From the NCBI GenBank assembly GCA_017621815.1, contig JAGASK010000033.1, positions 1 to 64,000 on the forward strand: a stretch of DNA of 64,000 bases, read 5' to 3'. Each line of letters starts with the position of its first letter. Positions within the stretch are counted from its first letter, which is position 1. The notes beneath the pieces were generated by a model that saw nothing but the letters and a program-made list of their open reading frames with translations, did no database searches and had not been told where the DNA came from. Made by a program: the position numbers and the translations under genes. The DNA is from Lachnospiraceae bacterium (GTDB taxonomy: Bacteria > Bacillota > Clostridia > Lachnospirales > Lachnospiraceae). Shown piece by piece: positions 52,458-62,115 of the stretch.

Positions 52458-54869
52458 TTATTTTTGAACAATGTTTACGATTCTGCCGGGGACATAGATT
52501 TCTTTTACTATGGTACCGGTCAGTTTATCTGCCAGAATTTCTTTTGCCTTTGCAATAACAACGTCCTTTTCTTCTGTCTTACTGATATTTAAAGTAGCTC
52601 TTGTCTTTCCGTTAATCTGAACTGCTATTTCAACATTTGTCTCCTGTGTTTTAGCTTCATCATATTCAGGCCATGTTGTCTGATAAATTCTTCCCTCATA
52701 GCCCGCATTCTGCCAGATTTCCTCTGTAATATGAGGCGCAACAGGATTTAACAAAGTAAGCAGAGTCTTAAATTCACCTCTTGTAACAGCGTTTTTCTTA
52801 TAAAAGTCATTAATAAGCGCCATCATAGCGGCAATTGCCGTGTTATACTTCAGATTTTCAAAATCATTGCTTACCTTCTTAATGGTCTGATGCATCTTTA
52901 CTTCCATATCGGCTGAATAATCATCGCCATCCGCCAGAATATCCTGCAGCTTCCAAACCCTGTCAAGGAATCTGCGGCAGCCCTTTACGCCGTCTTCGGA
53001 CCAGGATGCACTAAGATCAAAGGCTCCGATAAACATTTCATAGGTACGCAGTGTATCTGCGCCGTAATCCCTTACAATATCATCAGGATTTACCACATTT
53101 CCACGGGATTTACTCATTTTTTCGCCGTTGGAACCGAGAATCATGCCGTGTGAGGTTCTCTTCTGATACGGTTCCGGACAAGGCACTACTTTCTCATCAT
53201 ACAAGAATTTATGCCAGAACCGGGAATATAACAAATGCAGCGTGGTGTGCTCCATACCGCCGTTATACCAGTCCACAGGCATCCAGTAGTTCAGGGCTTC
53301 CTTACTTGCAAGTTCTTTATCATTATGCGGGTCTGTATATCTTAAGAAATACCAGGAAGAGCCTGCCCACTGAGGCATGGTATCTGTTTCTCTCTTAGCC
53401 GGACCGCCGCAGCATGGACAGGTTGTATTCACCCAATCAGTCATAGCAGCAAGAGGTGATTCACCATTATCCGTAGGCATATAGCTTTCTACCTCGGGAA
53501 GTTCCAGCGGCAGCTCACTTTCAGGCAGTGCCACATAGCCGCATTTCTCACACTGCACAACAGGAATCGGCTCACTCCAGTAGCGCTGTCTGGAAAATAC
53601 CCAGTCACGAAGCTTAAAGTTGGTTTTTTCATGTCCGATTCCTTTTTCTGTCAGGAATTCAATAATTTTTTTCTTGGCATCCGCTACGGAAAGTCCGTTC
53701 AGGAAATCGGAATTAACAAGCGTTCCGGTTGCAACATCCGTAAACACAGCTTCATTTACATCTACCGGGCTTCCTGCAACCACTTCAATAATAGGCATAT
53801 TGAATTTCTTTGCAAATTCCCAGTCTCTTTCATCATGGGCAGGCACTGCCATAATCGCGCCTGTTCCATAGGTCATAAGCACATAATCGGAAATCCATAC
53901 AGGAATTTCCTTGCCGTTTACAGGATTCACTGCCGTAAGTCCATCCAGCATAACCCCGGTCTTATCCTTAGCAAGTTCAGTACGCTCAAAATCTGACTTT
54001 CTGGCTGCCATTTCCCTGTACGCAATTACATCATCCCAGTTTTTAATATCATCCTTGTATTTATCAATAAAAGGATGTTCCGGGCTCATAACCATATAAG
54101 TAACGCCAAACAAAGTGTCAGGTCTGGTAGTATGAATGGTAAGCTTGTCTTCTTTTCCCTTTAAAATAAAATCAACTTCTGCTCCGGTGGATTTTCCAAT
54201 CCAGTTTTTCTGGGAAACCTTAACTCTTTCCACATAATCAACAGTATCAAGTCCCTGAATCAATTTATCCGCGTAAGCAGTTATTTTAAGCATCCACTGG
54301 CTTTTTACCTTACGGACAACTTCAGAACCGCATCGCTCGCATACGCCATTCACTACTTCTTCATTGGCAAGTCCTACTTTACAGGAAGTACACCAGTTAA
54401 TGGGCATTTCTGTTTTATATGCCAGTCCTGCGTTAAACAGCTTTAAGAAAATCCATTGGGTCCATTTATAATAATTTACATCAGTAGTATTGATTTCTCT
54501 ATCCCAATCAAAGGAATAACCGAGGGAATGGAGCTGTCCCTTAAATCTTTTTACATTATTCTCCGTTACAATTCTGGGATGAATATGATTTTTAATCGCA
54601 TAATTTTCTGTAGGAAGTCCGAAAGCATCCCAACCCATGGGATAAAGCACATTATATCCCTGCATCCTTCTTTTCCTGGCAACGATATCAAGTGCCGTAT
54701 ACGGTCTTGGATGTCCCACATGAAGTCCCTGTCCTGAAGGATAAGGAAATTCAACCAGTGCATAATATTTGGGTTTGGAATAGTCATCAGAAGTTTTGAA
54801 CGCCTTTTCATCGTCCCAAATCTTCTGCCATTTTGTCTCCACTTCTCTGTGATTATATATTTCAGCCAT
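52458..54869 (-). CDS. leuS: Leucyl-tRNA synthetase, 803 aa
   Basis: Class Ia synthetase charging tRNA-Leu. The HIGH-type motif is [14 protein letters not shown], the KMSKS motif is [15 protein letters not shown], and the editing domain with its TTRPDTLFG threonine-rich loop is present, as is the zinc-type [22 protein letters not shown] insertion. Length is normal. It has its own promoter (TTGACA-17-TAAAAT) and no T-box leader is visible in the 200-base gap upstream, which is unusual for Firmicute aminoacyl-tRNA synthetases. Confidence 0.96.
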   Translation of the reverse strand: MAEIYNHREVETKWQKIWDDEKAFKTSDDYSKPKYYALVEFPYPSGQGLHVGHPRPYTALDIVARKRRMQGYNVLYPMGWDAFGLPTENYAIKNHIHPRIVTENNVKRFKGQLHSLGYSFDWDREINTTDVNYYKWTQWIFLKLFNAGLAYKTEMPINWCTSCKVGLANEEVVNGVCERCGSEVVRKVKSQWMLKITAYADKLIQGLDTVDYVERVKVSQKNWIGKSTGAEVDFILKGKEDKLTIHTTRPDTLFGVTYMVMSPEHPFIDKYKDDIKNWDDVIAYREMAARKSDFERTELAKDKTGVMLDGLTAVNPVNGKEIPVWISDYVLMTYGTGAIMAVPAHDERDWEFAKKFNMPIIEVVAGSPVDVNEAVFTDVATGTLVNSDFLNGLSVADAKKKIIEFLTEKGIGHEKTNFKLRDWVFSRQRYWSEPIPVVQCEKCGYVALPESELPLELPEVESYMPTDNGESPLAAMTDWVNTTCPCCGGPAKRETDTMPQWAGSSWYFLRYTDPHNDKELASKEALNYWMPVDWYNGGMEHTTLHLLYSRFWHKFLYDEKVVPCPEPYQKRTSHGMILGSNGEKMSKSRGNVVNPDDIVRDYGADTLRTYEMFIGAFDLSASWSEDGVKGCRRFLDRVWKLQDILADGDDYSADMEVKMHQTIKKVSNDFENLKYNTAIAAMMALINDFYKKNAVTRGEFKTLLTLLNPVAPHITEEIWQNAGYEGRIYQTTWPEYDEAKTQETNVEIAVQINGKTRATLNISKTEEKDVVIAKAKEILADKLTGTIVKEIYVPGRIVNIVQK

Positions 54870-54911
54870 GTTTAACGTCTCCTCTCATAATGGCATAATA
54901 AATCAGTCCTA

Positions 54912-54940
54912 ATTTTACCTATTCTGCCGTAACTTGTCAA
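54912..54940 (-). promoter_or_regulatory. leuS promoter
   Basis: Minus strand TTGACA (54940-54935), 17-base spacer, TAAAAT (54917-54912), 42 bases before the leuS ATG. A GAGAGGAG ribosome site precedes the start. Confidence 0.8.
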
Positions 54941-54990
54941 GAAAATATGCAAGTTACAGTTCAGCCGGTCAGAATTGATTGTAAGGATTG

Positions 54991-55032
54991 TTACAAAAGA
55001 AAGGATGCTGTATACCCCCATATACAGCATCC
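54991..55032 (-). terminator. Intrinsic terminator of the EF-G-like gene
   Basis: GGATGCTGTATA (55003-55014) pairs with TATACAGCATCC (55021-55032). On the minus strand it is followed by TTTCTTTTGTAA. Confidence 0.75.
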
Positions 55033-55073
55033 CGCTTTACCTTCTTCTAAAAAGAATCTATATTTTTTCTTTT

Positions 55074-57164
55074 TTAATCATCACTGCCTTCAGCTACCTT
55101 GGCTGCCCTTGCCGCCACTTCTTTTTCCTGTACATCGGAAGGAGCCTGCTCATAACGTGCAAATTGATATTCATATTCGCCCCTGCCGCCTGTCATGGAA
55201 CGAAGGTCGGTACAATATCCAAACAATCCCATCATAGGTACGTCAGCTTCAATCACCTGCTTGCCTCCTGCTATGGGATTCATCCCCAGGACACGGCCTC
55301 TTCTCTTATTTAAGTCACCCATGATATCTCCGGTATAAGAATCGGGAACGGTCACCTTAAGTGAAACAATAGGCTCTAAAAGAATCGGACCAGCTTCCAT
55401 AAATCCTTTCTTAAATGCCTGAATGGCAGCTGTCTTAAAAGCCATTTCAGAGGAATCTACCGGATGATAAGAACCATCATAAAGGATTGCCTTTACTCCC
55501 ACTACAGGATAAGCAGCCAAAGGTCCTTTCAGTACGGATTCCTGAATTCCCTTTTCTACAGCAGGGAAATAATTCTTAGGCACTGCACCGCCTACAACCT
55601 CCTGCTCAAATTCATATGCTTCCTCAAGATTTCCGGAAGGCTCAAATCTCATCTTAACGTGTCCGTACTGTCCATGTCCGCCGGACTGTTTTTTGTATTT
55701 ATATTCCACATCGGATTTTTTCTTAATTGTTTCCCTGAAGGCTACCTTAGGCCTGCTCAGTTCAATTTCTACCTTATATTCATTAAGCAGCTTGCTGGCA
55801 ATTACCTCTAAATGCAAATCACCCATGCCATACAAAAGCATCTGCCTGTTTTCGGAATCATTCACATACTGCATTGTTAAATCTTCATGTGAAATCTTCT
55901 GGAGGGCCTGTGAAATTTTATCCACATCTCCCTTGTTCTTGGGCTTATATCTCATATATGTATAAGGCTTCGGCATTTCCCATTTTCCAAACTTAATGGT
56001 AGTTGTCTTTGTGGAAAGGCTGTTGCCTGTTCGTGCTGCTGTCAGCTTGGCAAGGGCGCCGATATCTCCTGCGTGAAGTTCTTTTACCTCAATGGCCTTA
56101 CTTCCCTGCATCACATACAGCTTGCTGATTTTCTCTTCAATATCCTTATCCACGTTGTAAATCATATCATCCGTTTTCAAAACACCGGAATTCACTTTAA
56201 TCAGAGAATACTTTCCGATAAACGGGTCTACGATGGTTTTCCAGATATAAGCGGATTTTGCCTTGGAAAAATCATAATCCGCATGATAAATTTCATTGGT
56301 TTTCATATTAATTCCGGCAACTTCCCTGTTTTCAGGGCTGGGGAAATATTTGATAATGTCATCAAGCAGAGTATACATACCCTGGCAGAGAACATTGGAA
56401 CCCATAGTCATCGGAACGATACTGCCGTCACATACGTTGATGCGGAGCGCAGCCCTTATTTCTGCCTCTGAGAAGGTTTCTCCTCCAAAATAACGTTCCA
56501 TCATCTCTTCACTTGTTTCGGCAACTGATTCCATTAAAGTATCACGGCATATCTGCAGATTGGGCTTATTGTATTCAGGGACTTCACATTCCACTACTTC
56601 CTTGCCCTGCCATCTGTTTCCTGTTTCCGTGATGACATTAACATATCCCACGAATTTTTCATTTTCACGAATCGGCAGATGGAAAGGCGCCATTTTCTTT
56701 CCGAACATAGCCGTCATATCCTCCACAACCTGACGGAAGGATGCATTATCAACATCCATATTACTTACATAAATCATACGGGGCAGTTTATACTTTTCAC
56801 ATAACTCCCAGGCTTTCTGTGTTCCCACTTCCACACCGGATTTGCCGTTTACAACAATAATAGCTGCTCCTGCTGCGCTGATTGCTTCTTCCACTTCTCC
56901 CGCAAAATCAAAAAAGCCGGGTGAATCAATAATATTTATCTTATAGCCTGCCCATTCAATGGGAATAACGGAAGAACTGATAGATATCTTACGTTTCTGC
57001 TCTTCCTTACCGAAGTCACTGACAGTATTTCCATCTTCCACTTTACCGAGACGTGATGTAATGCCTGATAAATATGCCATTGCTTCTGCCAGACTGGTTT
57101 TGCCGCAGCCGCCATGTCCCAGCAAAACAACGTTTCTAATCTTGTCAGTTGTGTAAATATTCAT
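55074..57164 (-). CDS. EF-G-like translation GTPase paralogue, 696 aa
   Basis: Has the EF-G domain plan: GTPase domain, domain II, and domains III-V (FGKWEMPKPYTYMRYKPKNK, HGQYGHVKMRFEPSGNLEEA, ending in a QFARYEQAPS-type C-terminus). The G1 loop is GHGGCGKTSLAEA and G3 is DSPGFFDFAGE, but the G4 NKxD of EF-G is replaced by SNMD (YVSNMDVDNASF). This places it with the divergent EF-G-like group rather than the main fusA product. It probably acts on ribosomes in a specialised way. Own promoter at 57252-57280. Confidence 0.88.
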   Translation of the reverse strand: MNIYTTDKIRNVVLLGHGGCGKTSLAEAMAYLSGITSRLGKVEDGNTVSDFGKEEQKRKISISSSVIPIEWAGYKINIIDSPGFFDFAGEVEEAISAAGAAIIVVNGKSGVEVGTQKAWELCEKYKLPRMIYVSNMDVDNASFRQVVEDMTAMFGKKMAPFHLPIRENEKFVGYVNVITETGNRWQGKEVVECEVPEYNKPNLQICRDTLMESVAETSEEMMERYFGGETFSEAEIRAALRINVCDGSIVPMTMGSNVLCQGMYTLLDDIIKYFPSPENREVAGINMKTNEIYHADYDFSKAKSAYIWKTIVDPFIGKYSLIKVNSGVLKTDDMIYNVDKDIEEKISKLYVMQGSKAIEVKELHAGDIGALAKLTAARTGNSLSTKTTTIKFGKWEMPKPYTYMRYKPKNKGDVDKISQALQKISHEDLTMQYVNDSENRQMLLYGMGDLHLEVIASKLLNEYKVEIELSRPKVAFRETIKKKSDVEYKYKKQSGGHGQYGHVKMRFEPSGNLEEAYEFEQEVVGGAVPKNYFPAVEKGIQESVLKGPLAAYPVVGVKAILYDGSYHPVDSSEMAFKTAAIQAFKKGFMEAGPILLEPIVSLKVTVPDSYTGDIMGDLNKRRGRVLGMNPIAGGKQVIEADVPMMGLFGYCTDLRSMTGGRGEYEYQFARYEQAPSDVQEKEVAARAAKVAEGSDD

Positions 57165-57251
57165 ATAGGTTCCTCCAATTTATGTGTTATTTGGGCATTT
57201 TGCCAACTTTTTCAGCAATTTTTATTTCTTCACCAGAAAACCCATGAGTAT

Positions 57252-57280
57252 ATTTTACTAAATTTTCAAACTTTTTACAA
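57252..57280 (-). promoter_or_regulatory. Promoter of the EF-G-like gene
   Basis: Minus strand TTGTAA (57280-57275), 17-base spacer, TAAAAT (57257-57252). The gene-free gap 57165-57467 also holds a TGCA-rich imperfect dyad (57325-57349) and the divergent tyrA promoter. Confidence 0.65.
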
Positions 57281-57384
57281 GTAAAATGATGCACTTTACA
57301 CATATTTTTATCACAGGCATTTCATGCAAAATTATGCATAAAAATTGCACGCATCTGCACCTTTTATCTTTCTCAACGCTCATA

Positions 57385-57413
57385 TTGACTTTCACACGTT
57401 AAAGTGTTATATT
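57385..57413 (+). promoter_or_regulatory. tyrA promoter
   Basis: TTGACT (57385-57390), 17-base spacer, TATATT (57408-57413), predicting a start near 57420, 48 bases before the tyrA ATG. Confidence 0.7.
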
Positions 57414-57422
57414 TTTGAGTGA

Positions 57423-57441
57423 ATTGAAGCATTGCTTCAAT
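57423..57441 (+). promoter_or_regulatory. Inverted repeat in the tyrA leader
   Basis: ATTGAAGCA, one T, TGCTTCAAT: a perfect 9+1+9 dyad covering about +4 to +22 of the predicted transcript. Its single-base loop makes a protein operator more likely than an RNA hairpin. Confidence 0.5.
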
Positions 57442-57467
57442 GATTCTTTTTCTGAGAGGAATTTACT

Positions 57468-58574
57468 ATGAAAAACAAGAATTTAACCTGCGGCTTCATC
57501 GGCCTTGGTCTGATAGGCGGTTCCATCGCCAGAGCACTTCGCCGGTTCTATCCGGACTGCGAATTAATCGGATATGACATTCAGCAGAAAGCTACCATGC
57601 TGGCAGTCAGGGAAGGAGTGCTTAACACTGCCCTTCCTGAAATAAATGATGCCTTTAAAGAATGCGACTATATTTTCTTATGCGCCCCTGTATCCTTTAA
57701 CGACGAGAATCTGTTAAAGCTGAAACAGTTTCTCTCCCCTGACTGTCTTTTAACGGATGTGGGCAGCGTAAAAACAGATATCCATAAACATATAGAAGCG
57801 CTGAATCTAAGCAGCCAGTTTATCGGCGGACATCCCATGGCCGGCAGCGAACGCACCGGTTATGCAAATTCCAAAGCAATTCTGCTGGAAAATGCCTATT
57901 ATATTCTTACCCCGACAAATGAAGTCCCCCGGGAGAAAATTACCGCTTACAGGGAACTGGTGGCATCACTGGGCGCAATTCCCCTTGTTATTTCCTACAA
58001 ACAGCATGATTATGTAACAGCTGCTATCAGCCATCTTCCTCATGTAATTGCAGCCTCCCTGGTCAATCTTATCAAGGATTCCGATTCTCCTGAAGGCATT
58101 ATGAAAATGATTGCTGCAGGGGGCTTTAAGGATATTACGCGGATTGCCTCTTCTTCTCCCGCCATGTGGCAGCAAATCTGCATGACCAATACGGAAAATA
58201 TAGTTGAGCTCCTGGAAACCTATATTGAATCTCTCAAATCCATTCAGGAAAAAATCAGGCAGCGTAAAGAAGATTCCGTTTATGAATTTTTTGATCAGGC
58301 AAGACGTTACCGTGATTCCTTTATTGATGCTTCAAGAGGCCCTATTAAAAAATCCTATTCCGTCAGCATTGAAATTGCCGACGAACCGGGCACTCTTGCT
58401 TCCATTGCCACTATTCTTGCAGATAACAGCATAAGCATTAAAAATATCGGTATTATTCATAACAGAGAACAGGCAAGCGGCGCTCTCGGAATTGAATTTT
58501 ATGACCCCGAAAGCATTGAAGCCGCAAAGAACATTCTCATTCCCAAAGGATACATAATACACGAAAAGGCTTAA
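57468..58574 (+). CDS. tyrA: Prephenate dehydrogenase with ACT domain, 368 aa
   Basis: NAD-dependent conversion of prephenate to 4-hydroxyphenylpyruvate in tyrosine synthesis. The N-terminal Rossmann motif GFIGLGLIGGSIARALRR (about 9-26), the catalytic HPMAGSERTGYANS and the HLPHVIAASLVN block are present; residues 298-368 form an ACT domain (SIEIADEPGTLASIATIL) for feedback control by tyrosine. Length matches ACT-bearing forms. It is the only plus-strand gene here. Its stop overlaps that of the convergent fucokinase fusion. Confidence 0.93.
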   Translation: MKNKNLTCGFIGLGLIGGSIARALRRFYPDCELIGYDIQQKATMLAVREGVLNTALPEINDAFKECDYIFLCAPVSFNDENLLKLKQFLSPDCLLTDVGSVKTDIHKHIEALNLSSQFIGGHPMAGSERTGYANSKAILLENAYYILTPTNEVPREKITAYRELVASLGAIPLVISYKQHDYVTAAISHLPHVIAASLVNLIKDSDSPEGIMKMIAAGGFKDITRIASSSPAMWQQICMTNTENIVELLETYIESLKSIQEKIRQRKEDSVYEFFDQARRYRDSFIDASRGPIKKSYSVSIEIADEPGTLASIATILADNSISIKNIGIIHNREQASGALGIEFYDPESIEAAKNILIPKGYIIHEKA

Positions 58575-61500
58575 AATATCAGTTCACTGTCCCAGATGGC
58601 GGCGCCTGTACCCTGAAATACTTCATTAAGGCGCCGGTTTATCTGCTCTTTTGTAACTCCCTTTTTCATGATGATCTGCAAAAAGCCGCCTCCGCCGGCA
58701 CCGGCAATAAACCTGCCGTCAATCAAATCCTCCATTACCATAAAAATCTGGTCAATACAAAGATTTGTCGCTCCTTCATCCAGCTGCAGGGATAATTCAA
58801 AATGACGGTTAAACAATCTTGCCAGTTCATCAATATCTCCCTTTTCCAACGCTTTCCGCATCATAAAGGCGGTCTCCTTCATTGCCGATAAAGCCTCCAC
58901 TGATGCCTTTCTGCCTCCCACATAATTTCCTACCACTTCACGGAGCAGATTCCTTGCCAGCCTTCTCTGCCCTGTATATACAATGGCAAATCTTTCGTTA
59001 AGCTCCTTTTTCGCTTCCTCCGGTACGACAATATAATCCACATGAAGAATCTGGCGGACTCCCGGCTTACTGGTAATCATTTTAATACCGTTCGTCATAC
59101 CTCCCACCTGGTCCTGCCAGCCTCCTCCTGTACTCATAATCTGTTCCATGCAAAGCACAATATCATAGAGCGCACTTTCCGTCACACTGCTTCCGGTAAA
59201 AGCAAGAAGGGCTTTTGCGCAGGCTCCCGCAAGAATACTGCTTGTACCAAGACCTGACCCCTTCGGCACGCCTACCACCTTAGTGGAAAGATAAATACCG
59301 CCTCCCAGCTCCTTAAGCAATTCCTCCAGCCGGGGTTCCTCCTTTTTCTTTTCATAAGAAATAATGCCGCAGGCTAAAAGAGCTGCCTTATGCAGCGCAA
59401 AGTGATCATAAGGATTCATACAGTCCCTGATTTCATCGGTGCTGTGTATAGTTGTCTTTACATCAAGGTCCGCACTTTCAAATTGAATTTCCGGTTCATC
59501 CAGTTTACGCACCGTGACCTGAACCGGTAAAATGCCGTTCAGCTTAATCGCTGCATTTAAAACCACACCGCCCTGTTCATTGCAGTAGGGCGGAGTATCC
59601 GTCCATCCACCTCCCCAGTTTACCCTTAGAGGCAGAGAAACAAAAACCTCATTTTCCGTAATTTTCAGCTTGCTTTCTTCTCTTCTGTTTTCCAGTGCAC
59701 TTTCAAAAACCTGCTTTTTTATGGTATCAAAGCATTTACTTTCCATGCCCAGGGCATAATAAATGCGCATGGCAGTTTTATAATCACTTTCTTCTGCCCG
59801 CTGTACCAGCCGGCGTGACACCTTTTCAGGTATTTCTCCTCCGAAAATCCTTAGCGCATCCTTATAATACACTCCGGCAGTCAGCTTTTTCACAAATACA
59901 TCCGCCAGAATTTTATTCCTGAGTTCTGTTTTATATGGCAGCACCGCTTCTACATCCGCCTGATTAAAACTGCTGAACAAACTGGTTCTTTTCAGCCGGA
60001 GCCATTCTTCCGTTTCCTTCTTATCAGCTTCTCCTCTTGCCATTTTAACTAAAAACAAAGAGCTTTCCACTGCCTTTTGTCTGTCGGCACAGACAGGATA
60101 CAAATCCGCAAACCAAAGATAATGTTCCTCATCCTTCCAGACAGCTTCCACGGGTACCTGATAGTAATCCAGCACGTCCTTAAGCCAGCCGCCCAGAAAG
60201 GACGTGTTTCCCTCATAAGTTCCTTTAGGATTATCCTCTGCTCCGTATACTCTTGCCACAAACTGTCCGTCAGTTTGTTTTACGCAATGCACGACTACAT
60301 TTTCCGGTATTACAACCTTATCGATTTCCACCTGGGACAGTATAGCTCCGGATTTCACCCGGGCATCGGGACCCACATAGCTGTCCTCCAGATAACAGCC
60401 CTCTCCAATGCACTCTTCCCTGCACACGAAGCTGTTATGGGAAGCAAATCTTTTCTGTTCCACATTAGAGCAAATGCAGCTCTGCCAATTCAGAAATTCA
60501 TAATCAGCCATTTTATCCGTAACCAGATGCAGAAGCTCCTTTGTTGTTCCGAAATGAATAAACTCCGCCGGAGATAAACAGATTACCTTCATGGAAAAGC
60601 CGGATAAAGCTTCCCAGATTTTTTTCCTGCATTCAGCCAGTTCTTCGCAAAAGCTCCCCTCCGGCGCCTGCTTATAAAAATCCTCAAGAGTGGATTTTTT
60701 TGCAAGGGGATAAAGAAAATCTCCGTAAAAACTGATTCTTGAACGCTCATTTACAAAACTGTCATACTTAACATCATCTATTTTTCCATCGGTACTGATT
60801 AATGACATCAGGGAATTTAATAAATCACAATCGAATAAAACAGCTCCCGTATCCAGGTCCACATTTCCCTGCTCATTCACCGCTCCCAGGCTGCGGAGCT
60901 GCTCTTCCGACTGTTTATGCAGGAAACGTTCCACCATCCCGTCTTCTCCCCGCAGAAAAACGCCGTGTTCTTTTCCTGTGCTGACATGCTCCTTAATGGA
61001 AATGGCAGCTGCCCCTTTAAACTGAAAATCAAGCTGCAGGGAATTGAACAAAAGCAGTACATCACCTGATAATACCAGCATGCCGTCACGAATTCTTCCT
61101 GCCACAGCAGACATGACAATCATAAATTCATCAAAAAGAGTGGAAGGTTCCCCATTGGGAAGCTGTCTCGGCACGGGTGAAAAAAGTTTTCCGCAAACAC
61201 TGTACTGAGGCACACGCTTGCTGTCCCCACCGGAATGAATTACCAATACCTTTTTGCCCGCAAAGCAGGTTCCTGTATCTCCGCCATTCTCCTGTGCCAG
61301 ATATTTAAGCACATTAAAGGTTGCACCGCCTGAGCCCACTCTCTTTCCTTCCGGATCAGGCAGCACCACATACTTACAATGGGCAGGCAGCATTTTCTTT
61401 TCCAGCCGGTAAGATATCTCAAGACGATAGCTTAAAGCCTGGGCTTCATTGGATGCCGTCAGTATGACATAATCCCAGCCCCTGCCTTCCCGGACTGCAA

Positions 61501-61579
61501 TTTCGTAATCCTTCCATGCTTCTATATAGCTCTGTCTCAAAAACAGATTTTTGATTCTCGTTCCCGAATACGCGCCCAT
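58571..61579 (-). CDS. fkp: Bifunctional fucokinase / fucose-1-phosphate guanylyltransferase (FKP-like), 1002 aa
   Basis: The N-terminal half resembles L-fucose-1-phosphate guanylyltransferase (YVVLPDPEGKRVGSGGATFN with the nucleotide loop, ILSQVEIDKVVIPENVVVHC-type beta-helix turns). The C-terminal half is a GHMP sugar kinase: VNWGGGWTDTPPYC (about 652-665), GVPKGSGLGTSSILAGACA (about 768-786) and FIAGAGGGGFLQIIM. The fusion matches Bacteroides Fkp, making GDP-fucose directly from fucose by salvage. ATG 61579 is preferred; the frame's earlier start is a TTG. It overlaps the VanZ-like gene by 43 bases. Confidence 0.85.
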   Translation of the reverse strand: MGAYSGTRIKNLFLRQSYIEAWKDYEIAVREGRGWDYVILTASNEAQALSYRLEISYRLEKKMLPAHCKYVVLPDPEGKRVGSGGATFNVLKYLAQENGGDTGTCFAGKKVLVIHSGGDSKRVPQYSVCGKLFSPVPRQLPNGEPSTLFDEFMIVMSAVAGRIRDGMLVLSGDVLLLFNSLQLDFQFKGAAAISIKEHVSTGKEHGVFLRGEDGMVERFLHKQSEEQLRSLGAVNEQGNVDLDTGAVLFDCDLLNSLMSLISTDGKIDDVKYDSFVNERSRISFYGDFLYPLAKKSTLEDFYKQAPEGSFCEELAECRKKIWEALSGFSMKVICLSPAEFIHFGTTKELLHLVTDKMADYEFLNWQSCICSNVEQKRFASHNSFVCREECIGEGCYLEDSYVGPDARVKSGAILSQVEIDKVVIPENVVVHCVKQTDGQFVARVYGAEDNPKGTYEGNTSFLGGWLKDVLDYYQVPVEAVWKDEEHYLWFADLYPVCADRQKAVESSLFLVKMARGEADKKETEEWLRLKRTSLFSSFNQADVEAVLPYKTELRNKILADVFVKKLTAGVYYKDALRIFGGEIPEKVSRRLVQRAEESDYKTAMRIYYALGMESKCFDTIKKQVFESALENRREESKLKITENEVFVSLPLRVNWGGGWTDTPPYCNEQGGVVLNAAIKLNGILPVQVTVRKLDEPEIQFESADLDVKTTIHSTDEIRDCMNPYDHFALHKAALLACGIISYEKKKEEPRLEELLKELGGGIYLSTKVVGVPKGSGLGTSSILAGACAKALLAFTGSSVTESALYDIVLCMEQIMSTGGGWQDQVGGMTNGIKMITSKPGVRQILHVDYIVVPEEAKKELNERFAIVYTGQRRLARNLLREVVGNYVGGRKASVEALSAMKETAFMMRKALEKGDIDELARLFNRHFELSLQLDEGATNLCIDQIFMVMEDLIDGRFIAGAGGGGFLQIIMKKGVTKEQINRRLNEVFQGTGAAIWDSELIF

Positions 61580-62055
61580 CCTCTTTTGATTCCTTTCACA
61601 CAAAGTATTATTATTATTCCCATTGCGCCGCCTGAGACATCAATAAACACATCCCTGACTGACGCATGTCTTCCCGGCACAAAATATTGATGCAGTTCAT
61701 CCGCACCTGCCGAAACAAAAAGTTGTAAAAGCACAAGAATAAAGCCTGCCCTTAAATTTTTCATCCACATGACCACTATGCCGTAAGACAAAAAGCCCAC
61801 CGCCATATATTCCGTAAAATGGGCAAGTTTTCTGATAATATCTTCTGCCCCGTCTGCCGCCGCATATATCACTTCCGCGCTGTTTTCTCCCACAAACAGC
61901 TTGTAATAGGTATTCATTAAAAATTCTGTAACCCTCATGCTGAGGGCTGAGGAACTTTCCCCGTCATCTGCCGAAAACTGAAATATCATGACATATACCG
62001 CTGCAAGCAGAATGAGCCCAAGGACAGTAATTATTTTCTTTGTATATTTTTGCAT
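61537..62055 (-). CDS. VanZ-like membrane protein, 172 aa
   Basis: Four hydrophobic segments with the VanZ family landmarks KLAHFTEYMAVGFLSYG and ADELHQYFVPGRHASVRDVF followed by IDVSGGAMG. VanZ proteins alter teicoplanin/lipoglycopeptide response in some bacteria, but most chromosomal members have no known role and some act in cell-surface assembly. It is translationally joined to the fucokinase fusion (43-base overlap), hinting at surface-glycan work. The ribosome site is weak (GGCGG). Confidence 0.85.
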   Translation of the reverse strand: MQKYTKKIITVLGLILLAAVYVMIFQFSADDGESSSALSMRVTEFLMNTYYKLFVGENSAEVIYAAADGAEDIIRKLAHFTEYMAVGFLSYGIVVMWMKNLRAGFILVLLQLFVSAGADELHQYFVPGRHASVRDVFIDVSGGAMGIIIILCVKGIKRGWARIRERESKICF

Positions 62056-62069
62056 AATCCGCCAATCTT

Positions 62070-62102
62070 AAAAATACCATAAGCTGCACTTATGGTATTT
62101 TT
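62070..62102. terminator. Bidirectional terminator after queA
   Basis: AAAAATACCATAAG (62070-62083) pairs perfectly over 14 bp with CTTATGGTATTTTT (62089-62102), loop CTGCA. It follows queA on the minus strand. The VanZ-like gene starts 15 bases beyond it, with no clear promoter in between, so some read-through or an upstream internal promoter is likely. Confidence 0.75.
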
Positions 62103-62115
62103 ACTTAATGGAATT

